This document shows, one piece after another, positions 39,136 to 46,633 of a stretch of 64,000 bases of DNA. The stretch is from Sporosarcina sp. Te-1 (GTDB lineage Bacteria; Bacillota; Bacilli; Bacillales_A; Planococcaceae): NCBI RefSeq assembly GCF_017498505.1, contig NZ_CP071798.1, positions 3,021,001 to 3,085,000 of the forward strand. The letters are read 5' to 3'. Under the pieces are notes generated by a model. That model had not been told where the DNA came from, did no database searches, and saw nothing but the letters and a program-made list of their open reading frames with translations. A program made the position numbers and the translations under genes. Each line of letters starts with the position of its first letter. The stretch's first letter is position 1.

Positions 39136-39282
39136 CGTTTCACGTCATTGTGTCTGTCCAGGCTTGAAAATGGCATAAGCATTCCCTTTAGCGCCGTTTA
39201 GTTAGCCGGCAGTATGTATGCCAAAGGAGTCCTTTAAAACTGCACGAACTTGCAAATAAATTTTGGGGGAAGGTGAGCAATT

Positions 39283-39711
39283 ATTAAAAAATACTTGCAC
39301 GGGCTCATCATTTCTCTTTCTATACTTATACTAGTTTCTTTCGTTGATTGGAAAAATTACTACAGGGTTATGTCTTTAAGCTTGTTAATTTATTTTTTGG
39401 GACTCCACGTTATTATTTATAAATATCTAATTCCTGATAGGAAATTTTTACGATATTTCGTTTTTATGTTGATGTTTATGTTATCCGTGTTTCTTACTTT
39501 GCCCAAGTTAACTCATACTCAAGCAAAAGAAATGGCGCTGAGTAATTATAGAATACATATCGTAGAAATGAGTACTGTTCCATTAGAGAGGGGTTGGAAT
39601 CCTTTTGCCTCAGGCAGAGGTTACGTTTTTAAAGGATATAATTCGGAGGGAGAAAATATTTCCTTACTAGTTATCCCAGATACAGGGAAGGTCCTCGTAC
39701 TGGATGATTAA
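39283..39711 (+). CDS. hypothetical membrane protein, possible ATT start
   Basis: Three hydrophobic segments in the first ~75 residues, then a soluble domain with KGYNSEGENISLLVIPDTGK. The best ribosome site (GGGGGAAGGTGAG, 39265-39276) is seven bases before ATT 39283, where homologues would plausibly begin with MIKKYLHG. The nearest standard start is TTG 39295 (138 codons), without a good site. So either ATT is used or an ATG mutated to ATT. The fold was not recognised. Confidence 0.6.
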   Translation: MKKYLHGLIISLSILILVSFVDWKNYYRVMSLSLLIYFLGLHVIIYKYLIPDRKFLRYFVFMLMFMLSVFLTLPKLTHTQAKEMALSNYRIHIVEMSTVPLERGWNPFASGRGYVFKGYNSEGENISLLVIPDTGKVLVLDD

Positions 39712-39768
39712 TTAATAGTTATGCCAGTAACTTAAACGTATAAGTTGGAAAAGGGTGATAAAAGTAAA

Positions 39769-40008
39769 ATGAATACTATCGATAAAAGAAATCGCTTAGG
39801 CGAGGAGCCTTTCAACTTTCGAGTGACTAAAGATAATACGGTCTTTTTAGATTACCAAGGTAAACAGGTGAAAATCTTAAAGGGAAAGGAAGCAGAGAAA
39901 TTTTTAAAAAGAATGAAAGCAGCAGAAAATGCAGCGGAAGAACAATTAGTAATGGCAAAAATCACTGGGAATTTTAAAAGAGGGAATGAAAGAGTAACTG
40001 AAGAATAG
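39769..40008 (+). CDS. small conserved hypothetical protein
   Basis: A 79-residue hydrophilic protein (RNRLGEEPFNFRVTKDNTVF, then DYQGKQVKILKGKEAEKFLK), with a helical C terminus. I recall similar small proteins in Bacillales without function. ATG 39769 with AAAGGGTGA 11 bases upstream; a TTG-initiated extension of eight codons is possible. It lies 15 codon-lengths after the previous gene and may share a transcript with it. Confidence 0.65.
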   Translation: MNTIDKRNRLGEEPFNFRVTKDNTVFLDYQGKQVKILKGKEAEKFLKRMKAAENAAEEQLVMAKITGNFKRGNERVTEE

Positions 40009-40196
40009 TAACCAGAGTTCGAGTCACTCGATACCTAGCACAAGCAAACTTTGAGAAAAACGTCCTGCAAGCATTTCCTAATGGAGGTGAGTGTAGGTTT
40101 TTTTCGTCCCCTTAGCATTGCGAAGACGTATTTACTAAAACAACAGGTTTCAGTGGTGCTATACTAATGATATTACACAACGAAAGAGGCTCAACT

Positions 40197-41789
40197 ATGG
40201 CTAGTACGGATTGGAATATGAAGACGTTCACGAAAGGTGCATCGATCCTTGCGATTTCAGCGATTGTTGTCAAATTGCTTTCCGCGGTGTACCGGGTTCC
40301 ATTCCAGAATCTTGTAGGGGATAAGGGCTTTTATATTTACCAGCAGGTCTACCCGTTCATCGGTATTTTCATTATATGGACATCTTATGGTTTTGCGGTG
40401 GCAGTTTCTAAATTGCTCGCAGAGGAAAGGGCGCCGGGAGAATCGAAAGCGATTATGCGGATTGCTTTTCTTTATTTGGCTTGTTTATCGGTTGCGGTTT
40501 TTCTCATTCTTATGGCGGGAGCGCCATTTTTTGCAAATGCCATGGGTGATCCGAAACTGGTTTCCTTATTGCGGGCAGGGGCATACATAGTGCTGCTTAT
40601 GCCCCTGCTGGCCACATTAAAAGGCACTTTTCAATCGTCAGGCCGGATGACGCCGGTGGCTATGTCGAACGTCGGGGAACAGGCCATCCGCGTAACCGTT
40701 ATTTTAATTGGCACATGGCTTGCGATCCGTGCAGGGGCTTCCTTGTATAAGGCGGGGGAAATCGCGATGTGGGGGGCGGTTATCGGACAGGCGGCAGGCG
40801 TCCTCATTTTGGTCTTCTATTATCGGATTGCTTTCAAAGGGTCGACTGTTCGGATCGATCGTTTTCGAGTTGTGAAAGAGCTGACGATTGTCAGTTTGAG
40901 CGTCAGCGCCAGTTCCCTCATTCTCTTGCTATTTCAGCTAGTCGATTCGTTTACGATCTTTAATCTGCTTGTTTCAAAAGGGACTCTAGTAGAACACGCT
41001 ATGGAAATGAAAGGCGTCTACGACCGGGGCCAGCCGCTTGTGCAAATGGGCATTCTGATTGCTTCTACACTTGCGCTTGCCATCGTGCCCCTCATTGCGC
41101 ATCATGCGTCAAAACAGGACGGCCGAGGAGCGGTTCCGTTTATCCAGCTGACGTTCCGCACGGCATTCCTGTTCGGAACCGCAGCTACAGTCGGACTGAG
41201 CCTTGTCCTTCCGTTTATGAATGAAATGCTGTTCGAAACACGCGACGGCTCTGTCGCCTTGATTGTTTTCGTTATGCAAGTGTTCTGGCTCTCTCTCATC
41301 CTGCCGTTGACGGCTATTTTACAAGGGGCGGGGAAAGTCAAGATCCCAACACTGTTCCTGCTGGGCGGACTCGTTGTCAAAGCAATCGCGAATCAATGGC
41401 TCATCCCCCTATGGGGCATAACTGGAGCGTCAATAGCAGGAAATATCGGATTTGGAGCAATCTCCATCGCTTTGCTTCTTTACTTTAAACGGGTATGGCC
41501 GGTGCGGCTTACGCCTTTCCGTTTTTATGGCTGGACCTTTGTTGCAACGATATCGATGGTCGTGATTGTCGTAGCTTGGTCGCTCGTTGCAGATGTCTTC
41601 TTATTTGACGATTTGCCTTCGCGCATCGGGGCAACACTGACAGCATTGACATCTGTTATGATGGGAGCAGCCGTTTTCCTCCTCATCGTCATGAAGTCGA
41701 GAATCATGGCGGAGAAAGAGTGGTATTTATTGCCGTTTGGAAAACGATTGGCGAGAATTCAATTACAACTTACGCGAAATAGAAGGTGA
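40197..41789 (+). CDS. yabM: YabM: MOP-superfamily polysaccharide/lipid flippase-like protein
   Basis: A 530-residue membrane protein with about 14 helices, related to SpoVB/MurJ/Wzx-type flippases. It marks the return to core order: in B. subtilis it directly follows spoVT. Its stop overlaps the ribosome site of yabN. ATG 40197 has GAAAGAGG eight bases upstream; an in-frame ATG at 40167 has none. A role in moving lipid-linked precursors is inferred from the family. Confidence 0.9.
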   Translation: MASTDWNMKTFTKGASILAISAIVVKLLSAVYRVPFQNLVGDKGFYIYQQVYPFIGIFIIWTSYGFAVAVSKLLAEERAPGESKAIMRIAFLYLACLSVAVFLILMAGAPFFANAMGDPKLVSLLRAGAYIVLLMPLLATLKGTFQSSGRMTPVAMSNVGEQAIRVTVILIGTWLAIRAGASLYKAGEIAMWGAVIGQAAGVLILVFYYRIAFKGSTVRIDRFRVVKELTIVSLSVSASSLILLLFQLVDSFTIFNLLVSKGTLVEHAMEMKGVYDRGQPLVQMGILIASTLALAIVPLIAHHASKQDGRGAVPFIQLTFRTAFLFGTAATVGLSLVLPFMNEMLFETRDGSVALIVFVMQVFWLSLILPLTAILQGAGKVKIPTLFLLGGLVVKAIANQWLIPLWGITGASIAGNIGFGAISIALLLYFKRVWPVRLTPFRFYGWTFVATISMVVIVVAWSLVADVFLFDDLPSRIGATLTALTSVMMGAAVFLLIVMKSRIMAEKEWYLLPFGKRLARIQLQLTRNRR

Positions 41790-41793
41790 AACC

Positions 41794-43260
41794 ATGCAGA
41801 CGATTACAATTATCGGGCTTGGCGCAGGCGACTTGGAACAGCTTTCGCTTGGCGTGTACCGGAAAATAAAATCACTGGGAACCATTTACGCACGTACCGA
41901 GATGCATCCGGTCGTACGGGAATTAAGAGAAGAAGGCGTTTCAATTGAAAGCTTTGATTTCATTTATGAGAAACATGATTCGTTTGAACAAGTGTATGAG
42001 GAAATTACGGAGCGGCTGCTGGCCATGGCGGCGGACGGACCGGTTGCGTATGCTGTCCCGGGTCACCCGCTTGTCGCGGAGAAAACCGTGCAGTTATTGA
42101 TCGAAAAGGAACGAGCAGGACTTGCGAACCTTCAAATTGTTGGGGGCAACAGCTTTCTTGACCCGATTTTCTCCGCCTTGCGGATTGACCCGATTGACGG
42201 GTTTCAGCTGCTTGACGGAACCGACATGGCACGGGATGATGTGAATATGAAGCAGCATGTGCTCATTGGGCAAGTGTATGACGCATTTATTGCGTCGGAA
42301 GTGAAGCTGTCCCTTATGGAGAAATATGCATATGACCATCCGGTGACCATCGTGACAGCTGCCGGTTCTAAAGAAGAAAGAGTGCGTACCGTGCCGCTCT
42401 TTGAATTGGATCGGGAAACGGAAATCGATAACCTGACCACTGTGTACGTTACGCCTGTCACGGAGCGGGAAGGACGATTGAAGGAATGGTCGGCATTCCG
42501 GGAGATTATCGCCGCGCTTCGCGCGCCTGACGGCTGTCCGTGGGATCGGGAACAGACCCATGAGTCACTCAAGCGGTATTTGATCGAAGAAGCACACGAG
42601 TTGATTCAAGCGATTGATGAAGAAGACGACGAAGGCATCATCGAAGAGCTGGGAGATGTATTGCTGCAAGTCTTCCTCCATGCTCAAATTGGTGAGGATG
42701 ACGGTTACTTTGCGATGGAAGACGTCCTGCAATCTGTGGGAGAGAAGATGATTCGCCGGCATCCGCATGTATTCGACGAAATCGATGTGAAGAACTCGGA
42801 CGAAGTACTTGCCAATTGGCAGGACATCAAGCAGGCGGAGAAACCGCAAAAGACATCACAATTGGATGGACAGGATCGTTTCTCTTCTTCGCTGCTCACC
42901 TCGTTTAATTATCAAAAAGCCGCGGCGAAGGTTGGATTTGACTGGCCGGATATCGAGGGGGCATTCGAGAAGTTCGCGGAAGAGTGGGAGGAGTTCCAAG
43001 TCGAGGTGCGTGAAGGCTCGAAAGAAGCGCAGCTCGATGAACTCGGTGATGTGCTGTTCACCATTGTGAATGTGGCGCGGTTCTTGAAACTGTCGCCGGA
43101 AGAAGCGATGGTGCATGCAAACCATAAATTCAAACAGCGATTTACATTCGTCGAGAAAAGTGTAAAAGAGGGGCGGGGTTCGTTCGCCGACTATACACTC
43201 GATGAACTAGAAGCATTTTGGCAACAGGCCAAGGGAAAGGGAGATGGACATGAGACTTGA
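41794..43260 (+). CDS. yabN: YabN: tetrapyrrole methylase-like and MazG nucleotide pyrophosphohydrolase fusion
   Basis: A 488-residue two-domain protein. The N-terminal ~220 residues are a TP-methylase fold (ITIIGLGAGDLEQLSLG, VAYAVPGHPLVAEKTVQLL). Two MazG-like all-alpha modules follow, one around LRAPDGCPWDREQTHESLKR...EEAHELIQAI and one around EWEEFQVEVREGSKEAQLDELGDVLF. MazG removes noncanonical or excess nucleoside triphosphates. ATG 41794 is directly downstream of the yabM stop with GAAGGTG upstream; an earlier frame extension lies in yabM. Part of yabM-yabN-rqcP. Confidence 0.94.
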   Translation: MQTITIIGLGAGDLEQLSLGVYRKIKSLGTIYARTEMHPVVRELREEGVSIESFDFIYEKHDSFEQVYEEITERLLAMAADGPVAYAVPGHPLVAEKTVQLLIEKERAGLANLQIVGGNSFLDPIFSALRIDPIDGFQLLDGTDMARDDVNMKQHVLIGQVYDAFIASEVKLSLMEKYAYDHPVTIVTAAGSKEERVRTVPLFELDRETEIDNLTTVYVTPVTEREGRLKEWSAFREIIAALRAPDGCPWDREQTHESLKRYLIEEAHELIQAIDEEDDEGIIEELGDVLLQVFLHAQIGEDDGYFAMEDVLQSVGEKMIRRHPHVFDEIDVKNSDEVLANWQDIKQAEKPQKTSQLDGQDRFSSSLLTSFNYQKAAAKVGFDWPDIEGAFEKFAEEWEEFQVEVREGSKEAQLDELGDVLFTIVNVARFLKLSPEEAMVHANHKFKQRFTFVEKSVKEGRGSFADYTLDELEAFWQQAKGKGDGHET

Positions 43261-43540
43261 TAAATTTTTGAAAGTATCACGATTGATCAAACGGCGGACA
43301 TTGGCAAAACAGGTGGCCGACCAAGGGCGGATTACAATTAATGGCAAGGTGGCAAAAGCATCTTCAGTTGTGAAAGAAGGGGACGAGCTCGCCATCCGCT
43401 TCGGCCAGAAGATCGTTACGGCGAAAGTCGATCAATTGAAGGAATCGACGAAAAAGGAAGATGCCGCTTCCATGTATACGATTTTGAAGGAAGAGAAGCT
43501 TGCGAAAGTGGAACCGGAATTTATTGATGATGAAGATTGA
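43250..43540 (+). CDS. rqcP: RqcP (YabO), ribosome-associated quality-control S4-domain protein
   Basis: A 96-residue S4 RNA-binding protein: MRLDKFLKVSRLIKRRTLAK and GRITINGKVAKASS, nearly the B. subtilis sequence. RqcP binds obstructed 50S subunits at the P site and aids RqcH-driven poly-alanine tailing. Start ATG 43250 with AAGGGAG seven bases upstream (ATG 43244 is also in frame). Overlaps yabN by 11 bp. Followed by a hairpin at 43561. Confidence 0.93.
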   Translation: MRLDKFLKVSRLIKRRTLAKQVADQGRITINGKVAKASSVVKEGDELAIRFGQKIVTAKVDQLKESTKKEDAASMYTILKEEKLAKVEPEFIDDED

Positions 43541-43560
43541 GTAAAGTCCGGTTTAGTTGG

Positions 43561-43596
43561 AAAGAGCGACGCAGTTTTAACGCTGCGTCGCTCTTT
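43561..43596 (+). terminator. strong hairpin after rqcP
   Basis: Perfect 14-bp stem AAAGAGCGACGCAG/CTGCGTCGCTCTTT with an 8-nt loop. No T run follows, so it may be an RNA-stabilising or bidirectional structure. Confidence 0.6.
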
Positions 43597-43716
43597 ACTA
43601 TTTACGCCGACTTTATAGTTTGCGACAGTTCAGTGAGTATTTCATTTTTAATACAGCTTGGTTATCAGTCAGCTCGCATCGATTTTTTATTTTCTCAGGC
43701 AAATTGTTTATCATTC

Positions 43717-43760
43717 GTCCCTACCTGCGGAAAGCGTACCTCCGAACCGGAAATCAACTT
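43717..43760 (+). repeat. dispersed intergenic repeat, copy 3
   Basis: CTGCGGAAAGCGTACCTCCG followed by AACCGGAAATCAACTT, matching the element at 21459-21505 in reverse. It lies in the 378-bp rqcP-yabP gap, which has no supported gene: the 104-codon frame at 43537-43851 crosses the repeats and hairpins. Confidence 0.75.
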
Positions 43761-43770
43761 TACTAGAATC

Positions 43771-43817
43771 ATAAAATTAATAGCAACTGCAATTTGTATT
43801 GTTGCTATTAATTTTAT
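43771..43817. repeat. perfect 17-bp inverted repeat
   Basis: ATAAAATTAATAGCAAC and GTTGCTATTAATTTTAT, separated by a 13-nt loop TGCAATTTGTATT. Immediately after the dispersed repeat copy 3. Could be a hairpin or a protein-binding palindrome. Confidence 0.85.
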
Positions 43818-43838
43818 AAACTTCTGCCCACTGCCATG

Positions 43839-43870
43839 CATGACAGTTTAATTCCCTGTCATGTTTTTTA
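43839..43870 (+). terminator. terminator before yabP
   Basis: Stem CATGACAG/CTGTCATG with a 9-nt loop followed by TTTTTTATTTT. It closes the rqcP transcript and separates it from yabP. Confidence 0.85.
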
Positions 43871-43918
43871 TTTTGCCGCATAAGATGACAGTGAACGTAC
43901 AAGCAAAGGAGGAATACT

Positions 43919-44215
43919 ATGCAAATTCAAACAGACAGTCCGACATATGCCATCCCTTCCGGCGATCATGTGGTTACAATGCGAAACCGGAAGCGGATGG
44001 ATATTACATCTGTGAAAACAATTGACCGGTTTGACCAAGAAGAATTTATCGTACGAACCTCACAAGGCATGCTGCAAATACGGGGGGAGGAGCTGCGTAT
44101 CGTTCATCTCGACGTGGATAAGGGGCTGCTCACATTGGAAGGAACCATTGGCACTCTCCAATACGACGAAGAAGAATCAGGGTCTCGAAATTTCCTCCAT
44201 AAATTGTTTGGATGA
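43919..44215 (+). CDS. yabP: sporulation protein YabP
   Basis: A 98-residue YabP-family protein; family members carry the MRNRKRMDITSVKTIDRFDQ core and ILE/LEGTIGTLQYDEE end. In B. subtilis it is needed for sporulation (coat/cortex stage) and is under sigma-E. ATG 43919 with AAAGGAGGA upstream. Overlaps yabQ (ATGA). No clear sigma-E promoter was found upstream, although GCATAAGAT is partly similar to its -10 element. Confidence 0.93.
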   Translation: MQIQTDSPTYAIPSGDHVVTMRNRKRMDITSVKTIDRFDQEEFIVRTSQGMLQIRGEELRIVHLDVDKGLLTLEGTIGTLQYDEEESGSRNFLHKLFG

Positions 44216-44679
44216 GCCTCTCCGTCCAGTTTCTTAGTTTGCTTGCCATGATTGGGACAGGCATTGGTGCCGGAGCCATTATGGATATGGTCGGTACCGG
44301 CATTTCCCAAACAGGAAAAACATCATGGATTCGAAGATATGCTGCCTGGTTTGAAATCATTTGTTGGATATTGATCGGTTGCGGTGCGTTTTACGTCCTC
44401 TTCCTCGTCCGTGACGGTGCGTGGCGAATGTATGACCCGGTTGCACAAGTGAGCGGGATGCTCTTATATGCTACTGTTTTTTACAAGCCGTTCCGATTTT
44501 TCGGACGGATGATTATCTTGCTGATCCTGAAGCCGATTTGGTTCATTCTGCGGTTGATTGCAAAGATTATTCAATTTATCGTCCGAGTGATCATTCGAAT
44601 TTTGACAGTCCTCGCATTTCCGTTCACTGCTCTATTCTTTTTCGTCAAGAAAAGACTCTTCAAAAATAGTGCTGAATAA
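44212..44679 (+). CDS. yabQ: sporulation membrane protein YabQ
   Basis: A 155-residue protein with about four to five membrane helices in the first ~135 residues and a basic C terminus. B. subtilis YabQ localises to the forespore outer membrane and is required for cortex formation. Starts at ATG 44212 overlapping the yabP stop (GGATGAG). Followed by divIC, the usual order. Confidence 0.9.
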   Translation: MSLSVQFLSLLAMIGTGIGAGAIMDMVGTGISQTGKTSWIRRYAAWFEIICWILIGCGAFYVLFLVRDGAWRMYDPVAQVSGMLLYATVFYKPFRFFGRMIILLILKPIWFILRLIAKIIQFIVRVIIRILTVLAFPFTALFFFVKKRLFKNSAE

Positions 44680-44735
44680 GATATAATTGATAGACTATTG
44701 GAGAGAACGGAAAGTAATGAGAGGAAGTGCAGGAC

Positions 44736-45152
44736 ATGGAGCAAAGGAAGAGGAAGGCCGCCGCAACCGTTGCATCGATTGAAACTGAATATGTCCGCTC
44801 GTTGCGTAAGAAAGAGGATTGGCGAAATAAGCAGAAGAAGCGGCTGAAGAGGAAGCTCACCATCTACGCCATTTTGGCGCTGCTAGTTTTTGGTGCATTT
44901 ACGAACACGTTTGTGCAACAGAAACGGGCGCTGGAAAAGAAGGAACAAGAGAAGGCGGAAGTGATGGCAAACTTGAAAGAAGTGCAAGAGGAGCAGGAAA
45001 CCTTGAAGCAACAGCTCGTCAAGCTTGATGATGACGAATATATCGCCAAACTCGCAAGGAAACATTATTTTTTGTCCGAAAAGAATGAGATCATTTTCTC
45101 GGTCCCTGAGCATACCAAGAAAAAGGGCAAAAAAGAGTCCGGAAAAGAGTAG
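44736..45152 (+). CDS. divIC: cell division protein DivIC
   Basis: A 138-residue bitopic protein: basic cytoplasmic N terminus, membrane helix at about residues 37-56 (LTIYAILALLVFGAF), then a coiled coil (EKKEQEKAEVMANLKEVQEE). It forms the DivIB-DivIC-FtsL divisome subcomplex. I use ATG 44736 (MEQRKRKAAATVASIE) rather than the GTG at 44727; AGAGGA lies 10 bases upstream. B. subtilis DivIC is about 125 residues. Confidence 0.92.
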   Translation: MEQRKRKAAATVASIETEYVRSLRKKEDWRNKQKKRLKRKLTIYAILALLVFGAFTNTFVQQKRALEKKEQEKAEVMANLKEVQEEQETLKQQLVKLDDDEYIAKLARKHYFLSEKNEIIFSVPEHTKKKGKKESGKE

Positions 45153-45157
45153 TCTTA

Positions 45158-45185
45158 TTGACACTCTTTTTTTGTTGGCTATAAT
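45158..45185 (+). promoter_or_regulatory. consensus sigma-A promoter of yabR
   Basis: TTGACA, 16-nt spacer, TATAAT: perfect hexamers with slightly short spacing, about 95 nt before the yabR start. The intervening leader has a palindrome CTTGCGCAAG at 45199 and a small GGCT...AGCC hairpin. Confidence 0.85.
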
Positions 45186-45279
45186 GAGAGTAAGGATCTT
45201 GCGCAAGCAAGTGTCGCCGATATGGTAAATAGGCTTCCGGCGAGAGCCGCTTAAATTTTTAAGGAGGAGCAATTTTTTT

Positions 45280-45696
45280 ATGTCAATTGAAGTAGGCAGC
45301 AAGTTACAGGGGAAAGTTACAGGGATCACAAACTTCGGAGCATTTGTTGAGCTGCCGAACGGTTCAACTGGTCTGGTCCATATTAGTGAAGTCGCGGATA
45401 ATTATGTAAAGGACATTAACGACCATTTGAAAGTGGGAGACATGGTTGAAGTTAAAGTGATGAACGTCGGCACAGACGGTAAAATCGGGCTGTCTATCAG
45501 AAAAGCGAAGCCTGAATCCGAACGTCCTCAACGCCCTCAACGTCCTCGTCACGGTGGAGGCCGTCCCCAAGTAGAACGACCTGAAAATTTTGAACAAAAG
45601 ATGCAAAAGTTTATGAAAGACAGCGAAGAACGTCTTTCCACTTTGAAAAGAGCAACAGAGTCTAAACGCGGTGGCCGTGGTGCAAGAAGAGGGTAA
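45280..45696 (+). CDS. yabR: S1-domain RNA-binding protein (YabR)
   Basis: A 138-residue protein: S1 domain over residues 1-75 (VGSKLQGKVTGITNFGAFVE and VKVMNVGTDGKIGLSIRKA) and a basic low-complexity tail rich in Arg/Pro/Gln (RPQRPQRPRHGGGRP). Related to the general stress protein 13 family. RNA-binding role inferred from the domain. ATG 45280 with AAGGAGGAG. Own promoter and terminator. Confidence 0.93.
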   Translation: MSIEVGSKLQGKVTGITNFGAFVELPNGSTGLVHISEVADNYVKDINDHLKVGDMVEVKVMNVGTDGKIGLSIRKAKPESERPQRPQRPRHGGGRPQVERPENFEQKMQKFMKDSEERLSTLKRATESKRGGRGARRG

Positions 45697-45734
45697 CTTG
45701 CTGGCTGTTTCAATTTAGGTCCATATAGGTTTCA

Positions 45735-45776
45735 AGCAATTTCGGTGGAAGTTTCCGCTGAAATTGCTTTTTTATT
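45735..45776 (+). terminator. terminator after yabR
   Basis: Stem AGCAATTTCGGTGG/CCGCTGAAATTGCT with a short loop, then a T run. Confidence 0.8.
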
Positions 45777-45836
45777 TAGGGGCGGAAGGAATTCGAATTC
45801 ATTGAAGCGAATGATATGGGTGAAGGGGGAATGAAA

Positions 45837-46301
45837 ATGGGAGAGCACATTATTTCGGGTTTACAGCAGTATGTACAATGGGTGGAATCACTTCGCGCCT
45901 TGCCGGAAAAGGACGCATCCATGCCGTATGCTGATGGCAAATGGTCGCCAAAAGAAATTCTCATGCATATGGCTGAGTGGGACCGTTTCACTTTAGAAGA
46001 GAGACTTCCTTATATGAAGGACAGCTCTAAAGTCGGTGAGGTTCTTACAGATATTCCATTTAATGCGTTCAATGCCGAAGCGGCACGAAAGGCGAAAGAG
46101 CTAACGTTCGACGAGATTAGGATATATGCCGTGGACATGAGAAGTCGCCTGCTTTCCGACCTCGCACAGTTGGAGGAGGAGCAATGGGACGCGCCTATTC
46201 GTATTGGAGAGTTTACCATTACGACCCGGCAGTATTTTGCCGATTTCATCGAGCATGACAAACATCATAAGATGCAGATAGATTCCTTGCAAGTGATATG
46301 A
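45837..46301 (+). CDS. DinB-superfamily protein
   Basis: A 154-residue four-helix protein of the DinB/DfsB type. Metal-binding histidines are suggested by ILMHMAEWDR near residue 42 and DFIEHDKHHKMQI near the C terminus. Family members are thiol transferases or have unknown roles. The start is ATG 45837 with GAAGGGGGA six bases before it; two upstream in-frame ATGs exist. In B. subtilis yabR is next to a tRNA and spoIIE without this gene, so it is a local insertion. Confidence 0.75.
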   Translation: MGEHIISGLQQYVQWVESLRALPEKDASMPYADGKWSPKEILMHMAEWDRFTLEERLPYMKDSSKVGEVLTDIPFNAFNAEAARKAKELTFDEIRIYAVDMRSRLLSDLAQLEEEQWDAPIRIGEFTITTRQYFADFIEHDKHHKMQIDSLQVI

Positions 46302-46336
46302 TAAAAAAAGCGGCTCCCGGGAAGGGGAGCCGCTTT
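46302..46336. terminator. bidirectional terminator between dinB-like gene and tRNA-Met
   Basis: Stem AGCGGCTCCC/GGGAGCCGCT with a 6-nt loop, flanked by seven A on the left and TTT on the right. On the reverse strand it is a strong terminator for the tRNA. Confidence 0.85.
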
Positions 46337-46350
46337 CGTCTATTCCTATA

Positions 46351-46424
46351 TAGCGGCGGAGGGAGTCGAACCCACGACCTCACGGGTATGAACCGTACGC
46401 TCTAGCCAGCTGAGCTACACCGCC
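46351..46424 (-). tRNA. tRNA-Met (anticodon CAT)
   Basis: A 74-nt cloverleaf on the reverse strand beginning GGCGGTGTAGCTCAGCTGGC. The anticodon arm is CGGTTCATACCCG with CAT and the T-arm is GTGGGTTCGACTCCC; the 3' end is CCGCCGCTA, so the CCA is not encoded. Almost identical to B. subtilis elongator tRNA-Met. B. subtilis also has a tRNA-Met at this place before spoIIE. Reading of the charging identity (elongator) rests on that resemblance. Confidence 0.93.
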
Positions 46425-46474
46425 ATGAATGTTCAGGAAGTTTGCTTGCGCACCCTTTTTGAACAACAATCAAC

Positions 46475-46503
46475 ATATTACATGCGTTTGTGATACATGT
46501 CAA
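46475..46503 (-). promoter_or_regulatory. sigma-A promoter of tRNA-Met
   Basis: On the reverse strand TTGACA, 17-nt spacer, TAATAT, about 50 nt before the tRNA 5' end. Confidence 0.85.
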
Positions 46504-46541
46504 CTACTCTTCATGAAAAAGTAGAGAAATTGTCCGTAACA

Positions 46542-46607
46542 CGTCGAAAGATTTTTTTGGCCCCTTGTCATGAACAGACAAAATCTGTTCCAAGTCCTAT
46601 GTATACT
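46542..46607 (+). promoter_or_regulatory. spoIIE promoter region with possible Spo0A box
   Basis: Contains CGTCGAA (46542-46548; one mismatch to the Spo0A box TGTCGAA), the inverted repeat GAACAGA/TCTGTTC (46572-46590, 5-nt loop) and TATACT (46602-46607) as a -10 element. No -35 element at 17 bp; B. subtilis spoIIE uses an atypical 21-bp spacing with Spo0A activation. Confidence 0.5.
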
Positions 46608-46633
46608 TTGAGAAAAGCAGACATAGGGGGAAT

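Noticed and set aside
43537..43851. 104-codon open frame after rqcP
   Set aside because: Crosses hairpins, the dispersed repeat and a 17-bp palindrome; no ribosome site or family resemblance.
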